DNA of 64,000 bases from Thermus brockianus (GTDB taxonomy: Bacteria; Deinococcota; Deinococci; Deinococcales; Thermaceae): positions 372,001 through 436,000 of the forward strand of contig NZ_CP016312.1 in assembly GCF_001880325.1 (NCBI RefSeq), given 5' to 3'. Position 1 is the first letter of the stretch, and each line of letters opens with the position of its first letter. This document shows, in pieces, positions 36,809 through 42,172 of this stretch. The position numbers and the translations under genes were made by a program. The notes beneath the pieces were generated by a model. That model was not told where the DNA came from, ran no database searches, and saw only the letters and a program-made list of their open reading frames with translations.

Positions 36809-37264
36809 ATGCTCCGTAAACCCTTACTCTCCTGTACCCTTTACCCTCCCCAGGGAGCGAAGGTCTACCTCCCTGACCTTAAGGGAGGGCCCTCTGTCTG
36901 GATGCGGGACAAGGCCCTGGCCGCATTGGAGCGGAAAGGGCTTCTGGTGCGGGAAAAAGACCCCAAAGACGGACGCCGCTTCCGCCTCGCCCCCACGGCG
37001 GAAGGAGGGCGCCTCGCCGAAGCCCTAAAGGGCTACGCCCAACCCTTGCGGAAGGCCTTAGCGGGGGTAGATGCCGAGGCACTCCTAATCCCCCTCATGG
37101 CCCTCCTCGAGGGGCTCGTGCGCCAAGGGGTGATGGCCGATACCGGCCTCTGCCTCACCTGCCGCCACCTGCGGCGGGAAGGAGGGTTTTACTGCGCCCT
37201 CCTCCGCCTCCACCTCGCCCCAGAGGACTTGCGCCTCGCCTGCCCGGACCACGCACCCGCCTGA
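36809..37264 (+). CDS. MarR-like winged-helix protein with C-terminal four-Cys motif
   Basis: A 151-residue protein. Residues about 28-75 are a winged helix with a MarR-type wing (ALERKGLLVREKDPKDGRR). The usual N-terminal dimer helices of MarR are largely missing. The C-terminus adds a motif I do not recognise, CLTCRHLRREGGFYC followed by a fourth Cys (LRLACPDH), which could bind zinc or an Fe-S cluster. It is leaderless (TACGCT at 36797-36802, 6 nt, ATG) and divergent from the ferredoxin gene. A redox or NO-responsive repressor is a guess from this layout. Confidence 0.65.
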   Translation: MLRKPLLSCTLYPPQGAKVYLPDLKGGPSVWMRDKALAALERKGLLVREKDPKDGRRFRLAPTAEGGRLAEALKGYAQPLRKALAGVDAEALLIPLMALLEGLVRQGVMADTGLCLTCRHLRREGGFYCALLRLHLAPEDLRLACPDHAPA

Positions 37265-37273
37265 AGTTATCCT

Positions 37274-37702
37274 CTACCGGGTAGGCCTTCCCTTAAGCAC
37301 CTCTTGCGGGGTTAAGCGCCTTTCCCGAGCCTTTTGAACCTCAACAGGCGTAAAGGGTTGCGGGTTTCGGTTGCCGAAGCTAGCGCCTATGTGGTTGAGC
37401 AAGCGGGCGATCTCCTCGTCTCCCAGCTGGCCGATAGGGGGCATCAGGCCGTTATAGGTAAAAGAACCCACCTTAAGAGAGCCTTGCAGGCCAAAGGCCA
37501 CCACCTGCACCAAATAGGCCCGCCCCTTAGGGTCCTTGAATAAAGGATCTAACCCCACCAGGGATGGAAAGGCTCCCGGTACTCCTTGCCCCGTGGGCTG
37601 GTGGCATCCGGCACAATACTGGGCGTAAAGCTTGCCTCCATCCTGGGCCAAGGCCATCCCCCATAACCCCAACGCTAAGATCATCCACCCGTTCCTCATC
37701 AT
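37274..37702 (-). CDS. Monohaem cytochrome c, similar to the first domain of NarC
   Basis: A 142-residue exported cytochrome: signal peptide to about residue 20, haem site CAGCH (Cys30, Cys33, His34) and a probable Met ligand in YNGLMPPIGQ near 88. The sequence is visibly related to the first haem domain of NarC (AQYCAGCH and TYNGLMPP versus GQFCAGCH and TYNGVMPP). The start overlaps the stop of the radical SAM gene (ATGATGA), so both are co-transcribed. It could supply electrons to nitrite reductase. Confidence 0.85.
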   Translation of the reverse strand: MMRNGWMILALGLWGMALAQDGGKLYAQYCAGCHQPTGQGVPGAFPSLVGLDPLFKDPKGRAYLVQVVAFGLQGSLKVGSFTYNGLMPPIGQLGDEEIARLLNHIGASFGNRNPQPFTPVEVQKARERRLTPQEVLKGRPTR

Positions 37703-38838
37703 GCTTCCTTCCTTTCCGCAAGAGGACGCTTGCCCTTTAAGTCCAACCATGCGGGAGGCACATAGGCGCAGCGGGGATCAGCAGCCAGGTAGTCCCCCGT
37801 TTCCGCCCAGGCCCGGGCCCGGCTCCCCCCACAAACATAGCGATACTCACAAACCCCGCACTTCCCCTTGAGGAGGTTTTTGTCACGGAGTTCGCGGAAG
37901 AGCAAGCTTTCCCGGTAAATCTCCAGAAGGGGCTTTTCGCGCACGTTACCTGCATACACCGGCAAAAAGCCCGACGGGGCCACATTCCCCGTGGCAGAGA
38001 CGAAAACGAAGCCGTTGCCATCCGTAACCCCTAGGCGGGAGTGTTCCATCCCGTCCTGGAAGTACTCCTGGTACAGGCTCTCCCCTGCCGCCAGGGCCCG
38101 GTCAGGCCTTCCCTCCGCCTTCCGCCTTTGCAGAACCACCCGGCGGAAGTGGTGGGCCTCGGTGGTTTTCACATGAAAGGGGTAGGTTCGGGAAACCTCG
38201 TAAAGCCAGTGGAGGACCTCCTCAAACTGCCGGGCGGAAAGTTGCTTCAACACCTTTCCCCGACCCACCGGGACCAAGAAGAACAGGCTCCAGAGCACCA
38301 CCCCTTTCTCCGCCAAAAGAGGGGGAAGCGCCTGGATTTCCGGCCAGTTGTCCTGGGCCACGGTGGTGTTCACCTGGGTGGGAAGCCCTGCCTCCTTGGC
38401 CCAGTCCAGGGCCTCGAGGGTCCGGGCAAAGGTTCCCCTTTCTCCCCGGAAAGCGTCGTGGGTTTCAGGGGCCGCCCCGTCTAAGGAAAGGGCGAGCCGG
38501 TTAACCCCCGCCTCTTTAAGGCGGAAAACCATCTCCCGGGTTAGAAGCGGCGTAGCCGCAGGAGTGAGCCCCACCTTGAGCCCCTGCTCCTTTGCCTTTT
38601 CCAGCAGGAGAAAGAGGTCGCTTCGAGCCAGGGGATCACCCCCGGTAAGAAGCAGGAGGGGCTTAGGCCGGTAGGTGGCCACCTCCTCCAAAAGCCGTAG
38701 GCCCTCTTCCGTAGAAAGCTCATCAGGAAGGGGATGCGGCATGGCCGAGGCCCGGCAGTGCCGGCACGCCAGCATGCAGGCGTTCGTCACCTCCCAGGCG
38801 ACGAGGTAAGGGTATTGGGCGAAATCGGGGCGTTCCAC
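37699..38838 (-). CDS. Radical SAM/SPASM protein, NirJ/AhbD-like
   Basis: A 379-residue radical SAM enzyme: CMLACRHC (CxxxCxxC) near residue 20 for the SAM cluster, LLTGGDPLARSDL, LALSLDGAAPETHD, and a C-terminal SPASM-type Cys group (GKCGVCEYRYVCGGSR). It resembles enzymes of haem d1 or alternative haem synthesis (NirJ/AhbD group), but the exact reaction is uncertain. I chose the GTG at 38838: AAGGCT (38850-38845) lies 6 nt upstream and a perfect palindrome is centred exactly 41.5 bp upstream. An upstream in-frame ATG at 38886 falls inside that palindrome. The upstream nirS scar supports an original role in haem d1 supply. Confidence 0.78.
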   Translation of the reverse strand: MERPDFAQYPYLVAWEVTNACMLACRHCRASAMPHPLPDELSTEEGLRLLEEVATYRPKPLLLLTGGDPLARSDLFLLLEKAKEQGLKVGLTPAATPLLTREMVFRLKEAGVNRLALSLDGAAPETHDAFRGERGTFARTLEALDWAKEAGLPTQVNTTVAQDNWPEIQALPPLLAEKGVVLWSLFFLVPVGRGKVLKQLSARQFEEVLHWLYEVSRTYPFHVKTTEAHHFRRVVLQRRKAEGRPDRALAAGESLYQEYFQDGMEHSRLGVTDGNGFVFVSATGNVAPSGFLPVYAGNVREKPLLEIYRESLLFRELRDKNLLKGKCGVCEYRYVCGGSRARAWAETGDYLAADPRCAYVPPAWLDLKGKRPLAERKEA

Positions 38839-38844
38839 GTTTCT

Positions 38845-38886
38845 AGCCTTCGCTATAAGGCCCTCGCCGTCCATGACCCGGGTCAT
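38845..38886 (-). promoter_or_regulatory. Leaderless promoter with perfect CRP/FNR-geometry palindrome
   Basis: ATGACCCGGGTCAT (38873-38886) is a perfect 14-bp palindrome of TGAC-N4-GTCA form, centre 38879.5. AAGGCT (38850-38845, minus) is the -10, then AGAAAC, then the GTG at 38838. The site is at -41.5 if transcription starts at the G of GTG. Confidence 0.75.
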
Positions 38887-38904
38887 GTCTCTTCCTCCAG
38901 CCCC

Positions 38905-38955
38905 CTAGTAGATGTCGTAGGCGGTGTTGGACACGTTGAGCTTGCCCGTAGGGGT
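38905..38955 (-). pseudogene. nirS: C-terminal remnant of a cytochrome cd1 nitrite reductase (nirS scar)
   Basis: Reading the minus strand, the 17 codons TPTGKLNVSNTAYDIY plus stop match the conserved end of NirS proteins (pattern T-P-T-G-K-x-N-V-x-N-T-x2-D-x-Y). The frame is open for only a few codons further upstream (stop near 38980) and the rest is unrelated. No other NirS sequence is present. The scar lies between the nirK terminator and the promoter of the NirJ-like gene, where a nirS gene would be expected. The match is from memory of NirS C-termini and is short but very specific. Confidence 0.6.
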
Positions 38956-39020
38956 ACCAGTCTCTCCCTGCCCCAAGCCTCACCGCACGCCATTCGCTGT
39001 GGGGGGGTTCCGCACGAAGA

Positions 39021-39047
39021 GGTCCCCGGAGGGGTCCTCCGGGGACC
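39021..39047 (-). terminator. Hairpin terminator downstream of nirK
   Basis: A perfect 12-bp stem GGTCCCCGGAGG/CCTCCGGGGACC with a 3-nt loop, 12 nt after the nirK stop. On the minus strand it is followed by TCTT only, so termination may be partial. Confidence 0.7.
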
Positions 39048-39058
39048 TTACCCGAGTC

Positions 39059-40423
39059 CTAGTGCGTGGGGGAGTGGGCCTTTTGCTCGGCGGGCGCGTA
39101 CACCCGGATCACACCCTTCATGTAGGGGTGGATGCTGCAGATGTAGGTGTACTCCCCGGGCTGGGTAAAGGTGATGCGGTACCGCTCCCCGTGACCCAGC
39201 TTGGGGGTAACAAAAGGCTCGGGCCCTTGGACGTTGATGACCACGGCATCATGCCGTCCCGTGCGCTCTCCTTCCAAGAGGTCAAAGACGTCCTCGTTGA
39301 CAAACTCCACTGTAGTTCCCACAGGGATTTCTAAGATTTTCGGGTAGAAGGAGTTGCCCACCATTTGTACCCGCACAGGTAAGGGCTCCAGGGCCTTCGC
39401 TCCCACGGCCACGGGTTGGGTCAAGGCGGGGTCCAGGGGCATGCGCACCGTGTGCTCGTGATCAGGGGTTCCCAGGCCGTAGGGGTCCAGTACCCGCTTC
39501 GCATCCGCAGGGATGGCGGTGAGGGCCTTCGGTCCCTCTGCCGGCACCGCGCGCACCCGCGGGGCATCCTTCTTTGCCCGCAAAATTCCCACGGCCCCCT
39601 TGATGGCGGTATTGAACACGTGGGTCACCAGGGTGTAGTCCCCCTCCACCGGAGGTACCCGCCACTCAATAACCCAGGAGTCCGAAGGGCCTGCCAACAC
39701 GGTCTGGCTTCCTTTCATGACGTTGTCCGGGTTGCCTTGGTAGTAGATGTACTCCCAAACGCCCCCCACCACGTGGAAGGTGCTGGTGAGGCTGGGACCG
39801 GCGTTAAGGAAGTAAATGCGAATGTAGTCGCCCGGCCGCACGGGAATAGGCTCGTTGACGTAGCGGAAGTTGTACCCGTTAAAAACCACGTAGGTAGCCT
39901 TGCCATCAAAGAAGTCCCTTCCCGAAGCGTACCACTCGCTCTGGACGATGTAGAGCTTGAGGTCAGGTGGGCGCTTGAGCTCAGCCTCGAGGCGGTACTT
40001 CTTCTTCGGCTCCACCACGATCATGCCGTGCTGACCACCCATGGTATGGGCCATAATCCCGTGCCCACCCGGGGCGCAGTGGTACATGAAGACACCTGGG
40101 AAGTCAGCGGTGAAACGGAAGACCCGTTCCTCCCCGGGCTGGACGTTGCCCAGGAATTTGGAGGTCTGGGTGTTGGCGGCGTGGATGGAAAGCCCATGGG
40201 CTACGCTATCCACATTCTTCAGAACGATTTCCACCGTGTCGCCTTCCTCCACCACCAACATGGGCCCCGGGCTCATGCCGTTAAAGGAGAACCCCTTTAC
40301 GTAAACCCCCTCGTCCACGGGGAATACACTGCTTTGCGCCGTCAGCTCAAAACGCTTGACCGCCGCTAGGGCAGGCACCCCCAGGGCCACCGCCGCCATC
40401 AGTAAGAACCTTGCGCCTTTCAT
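39059..40423 (-). CDS. nirK: Three-domain copper nitrite reductase
   Basis: A 454-residue periplasmic enzyme with a signal peptide (1-20), two cupredoxin domains and an extra C-terminal cupredoxin domain (about 350-445). Type 2 copper ligands are His81, His115 and His268; type 1 ligands are His76, Cys116 and His126. The axial Met of ordinary NirK is Gln131, and the usual catalytic Asp is Ser79 (HGLSIH); the second catalytic His is His217. The third domain has its own type 1 site: His391, Cys429, His432, Met435. All this matches the atypical NirK described from Thermus scotoductus. It reduces nitrite to NO. The ribosome binding site is GGAGGTGAG. Confidence 0.92.
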   Translation of the reverse strand: MKGARFLLMAAVALGVPALAAVKRFELTAQSSVFPVDEGVYVKGFSFNGMSPGPMLVVEEGDTVEIVLKNVDSVAHGLSIHAANTQTSKFLGNVQPGEERVFRFTADFPGVFMYHCAPGGHGIMAHTMGGQHGMIVVEPKKKYRLEAELKRPPDLKLYIVQSEWYASGRDFFDGKATYVVFNGYNFRYVNEPIPVRPGDYIRIYFLNAGPSLTSTFHVVGGVWEYIYYQGNPDNVMKGSQTVLAGPSDSWVIEWRVPPVEGDYTLVTHVFNTAIKGAVGILRAKKDAPRVRAVPAEGPKALTAIPADAKRVLDPYGLGTPDHEHTVRMPLDPALTQPVAVGAKALEPLPVRVQMVGNSFYPKILEIPVGTTVEFVNEDVFDLLEGERTGRHDAVVINVQGPEPFVTPKLGHGERYRITFTQPGEYTYICSIHPYMKGVIRVYAPAEQKAHSPTH

Positions 40424-40436
40424 CGCTCACCTCCGG

Positions 40437-40456
40437 CAGGTCCCAACTCGGACCTG
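40437..40456 (-). promoter_or_regulatory. Stem-loop in the nirK leader
   Basis: CAGGTCC/GGACCTG, a perfect 7-bp stem with a 6-nt loop, ends 8 nt before the GGAGGTGAG ribosome binding site on the minus strand. With a transcript start near 40464 it would be at the 5' end of the mRNA, a position that protects transcripts or tunes translation. Confidence 0.55.
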
Positions 40457-40470
40457 TTCATCCGTGTTTT

Positions 40471-40513
40471 AGCATCTACCCCTAAGGACAGGTGTCCTTG
40501 TGACAGATGTCCC
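40471..40513 (-). promoter_or_regulatory. nirK promoter with two GGACA-N2-TGTCC-type palindromes
   Basis: Site 1, AAGGACAGGTGTCCTT (40484-40499), has perfect 7-bp arms. Site 2, GACAGATGTC (40502-40511, with CC following), is centred 15 bp away and matches the narC/dnrS site exactly over 12 bp. GATGCT (40476-40471, minus) fits the -10 pattern; the start would be near 40464, putting site 2 at about -42 and site 1 at about -27, where a bound protein would block the promoter. Confidence 0.55.
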
Positions 40514-40545
40514 TATCGCCCCACATCCTGGGACAGGGCTACGTC

Positions 40546-40588
40546 TTGACCTAGCCCAAGGTCAAACCTCGCAGGGCGGGCATAGACT
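40546..40588 (+). promoter_or_regulatory. Leaderless promoter with two TTGAC half-sites
   Basis: TTGACC (40546-40551) and GGTCAA (40560-40565) form an inverted repeat with a wider gap than the other CRP/FNR-type sites, centred 40.5 bp before the ATG at 40596. TAGACT (40583-40588) plus 7 nt precede the ATG. Confidence 0.45.
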
Positions 40589-40595
40589 TAGAACC

Positions 40596-40979
40596 ATGCG
40601 GCTCGTTTACCTTATACTCGGCCTACTCTTCGCCGGGTTTGGCTTTTTGGGGACCGTGCTTCCCGTCCTCCCCGCCACCCCCTTTTTTCTGGTGGCGGTA
40701 TATCTTTTTTCCCGTAGCCACCCGGGCTTGGAACGTTGGCTTCTCTCCTTGCCCAGGATCGGCACTCTGCTCCAGAGCTACCGCGAAGGCCGCGGCATAC
40801 CCCTCAACACCAAGCGCCTAGCTACCGGCATGGCCTTGGTAGCGGCGCTTTTCAGCACCCTTAGCCTCCCCCACCCTTGGATCCGGGCCCTCGTCTTCCT
40901 CCTCGTCGCCTATGGGGTCCATTTCCTTTGGTGGCGGGTCCCCACCCTAGCGCCGCAAGAAGGCCCAAAACACCAATAA
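40596..40979 (+). CDS. DUF454 (YbaN-like) inner membrane protein
   Basis: A 127-residue membrane protein of the DUF454 family: LGLLFAGFGFLGTVLPVLPA followed by TPFFLVAVYLFSRSHPGLERW, with three to four helices. The function of the family is unknown; members are often found near haem and respiratory genes. The ATG at 40596 is leaderless (TAGACT, 7 nt). It is divergent from nirK, and its 3' end overlaps the convergent membrane protein gene by 33 bp. Confidence 0.82.
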   Translation: MRLVYLILGLLFAGFGFLGTVLPVLPATPFFLVAVYLFSRSHPGLERWLLSLPRIGTLLQSYREGRGIPLNTKRLATGMALVAALFSTLSLPHPWIRALVFLLVAYGVHFLWWRVPTLAPQEGPKHQ

Positions 40980-41390
40980 CTCCCACAGGGCCAAAAACCC
41001 GCCCAAAGGATCCCAGGCCGCCCGGCCTCCCCAGGCTAGGCCGTAGGGCGTGGGAAGGGGCAGGCCAAGGAGCCTCGAGGCCAGGTAGAACGCCGCAAGG
41101 CTTAAGGCCAAAAGCGCCGAAGAGGCCCGGAGCAAGGTTCCCAGACCACCCCTCAAAGCCTCCGGCAGTACCAAACTGAGGAAAAGAAGGGTATAGCCTA
41201 GACCCCCCTGAAGGATTAGCCCCCACAACAAAACGCTTTCGTAGAAAAAGGCTTCCGCCGCACCCCCATAAGCCCTTTGTCCTAGGCTTGCCAACAGGTC
41301 CCCGCAAAACCCCTTCCAGCCCAACCCTGCACCCAAACTCTGTAGGTGAGCCGGCAAGAGGGCCATCAGGGAAGGAAGCCACAAGGGCAT
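40947..41390 (-). CDS. Hypothetical membrane protein divergent from the haem-copper operon
   Basis: A 147-residue protein with about three hydrophobic helices (about 50-75, 85-108, 128-147). I do not recognise the family. Support for it being real: TAAACT (41402-41397), 6 nt and ATG give a leaderless promoter, and the gene fills an otherwise empty stretch between the DUF454 gene and the haem-copper enzyme operon. An accessory role for the enzyme encoded next door is possible but unproven. Confidence 0.6.
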   Translation of the reverse strand: MPLWLPSLMALLPAHLQSLGAGLGWKGFCGDLLASLGQRAYGGAAEAFFYESVLLWGLILQGGLGYTLLFLSLVLPEALRGGLGTLLRASSALLALSLAAFYLASRLLGLPLPTPYGLAWGGRAAWDPLGGFLALWELLVFWAFLRR

Positions 41391-41396
41391 AGACCA

Positions 41397-41455
41397 AGTT
41401 TAGGGGACCCCCCAGGGACTTTTGTACTTGACGCCCCCCCAGCTTTTCATAAAAC
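41397..41455. promoter_or_regulatory. Divergent promoters of the haem-copper operon and the membrane protein
   Basis: Rightward: TTGACG (41428-41433) and TAAAAC (41450-41455), spaced 16 bp. Leftward: TAAACT (41402-41397 on the minus strand) 6 nt before the ATG at 41390. A C7 run (41434-41440) follows the -35. Confidence 0.55.
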
Positions 41456-41490
41456 TCGGATGTGTAGGTCGTAGTTAAAGGAGGTGGCAC

Positions 41491-41616
41491 ATGCCCGAAA
41501 AGGAACACTGGCTCTTAGACAACCCCTGGCTCCTCCTCGGCATCCACGTGGTCCTCTTTGTCGGCCTCTACCTCGTGTGGGGTTGGCTGGACATCAGCCG
41601 TATCCCTAGGCCTTAA
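41491..41616 (+). CDS. Small single-helix subunit of the haem-copper enzyme
   Basis: A 41-residue protein with one transmembrane helix (about residues 12-32) and a charged N-terminus, MPEKEHW. It has AAAGGAGGTGG before its ATG and lies 10 nt upstream of the subunit II gene. B-family (ba3-type) oxidases contain a one-helix subunit IIa of similar size and gene position, so this is probably its counterpart. Confidence 0.75.
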   Translation: MPEKEHWLLDNPWLLLGIHVVLFVGLYLVWGWLDISRIPRP

Positions 41617-41626
41617 GGAGGTTTCC

Positions 41627-42169
41627 ATGGCCCTCTATCCTCCCAAGGACTGGCAAAACGAATCCGTTGCTCGCGAAGAGCGAATTTGGTTGACCCTGGC
41701 TGCCCTCTTCGCCATCGTTTTCCTATCCGCCTTCATGGGCATATGGCACCTCACGGGCCGCCAAACCACCCATGGCGAGGCATACCGGGTAGATCCCCAG
41801 GCTTATCGGCAAAAGGTCTTGGAGTTTACAGAATTGCATCGCGTGGGGGAGCTAAACGGAATCCCCGTAGTGGCTCCACCTCCTGGAGACATTTACCTCA
41901 TGGCCCAAGCCTTCAGCTGGTACCCTGTCCTAAAGCTTAAAGAGGGGGAAACCTACAGGCTCCACGTAGGCTCTGTGGATTTCCCCCACGGCTTTAGCCT
42001 TTACCCCCACGAGTGGAGCCTCCAGCTTTACCCGGGATACGAGTGGGTATACACTTTTAAGCCCACCAAGGCCGGCGAATACACCCTCGTCTGCAACGAC
42101 TATTGCGGTTTAGGACACCATACCATGCTAGGAAGAATCCTGGTGGAGAAGGAGCAGTCAAGGAGGTGA
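41627..42169 (+). CDS. CuA-containing subunit II of a haem-copper oxidase/NO reductase
   Basis: A 180-residue protein with one N-terminal membrane helix (about 20-42) and a periplasmic cupredoxin domain. The CuA ligands are His121 (DFPHGF), Cys156, Cys160, His164 and Met167 in CNDYCGLGHHTM. It takes electrons from a cytochrome or cupredoxin and passes them to subunit I. The ATG at 41627 has AAGGAGG upstream. It is shaped like B-family (ba3-type) subunit II. Context and subunit I changes suggest NO reduction. Confidence 0.9.
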   Translation: MALYPPKDWQNESVAREERIWLTLAALFAIVFLSAFMGIWHLTGRQTTHGEAYRVDPQAYRQKVLEFTELHRVGELNGIPVVAPPPGDIYLMAQAFSWYPVLKLKEGETYRLHVGSVDFPHGFSLYPHEWSLQLYPGYEWVYTFKPTKAGEYTLVCNDYCGLGHHTMLGRILVEKEQSRR

Positions 42170-42172
42170 ACC

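Noticed and set aside
38839-38886. Extending the radical SAM protein to the ATG at 38886
   Set aside because: That ATG is part of a perfect activator palindrome and lies upstream of the -10 box; the GTG at 38838 fits promoter spacing exactly.
41425-41438. A TGAC-N4-GTCA activator site in front of the haem-copper operon
   Set aside because: Only the left half TTGAC is present, followed by a C run; it serves better as the -35 element.
40861-41508. A 215-codon minus-strand frame overlapping the DUF454 gene and the haem-copper promoter
   Set aside because: Another minus-strand frame (40947-41390) has membrane helices and a leaderless promoter and is the better gene; this one is Gly/Pro-rich without features.
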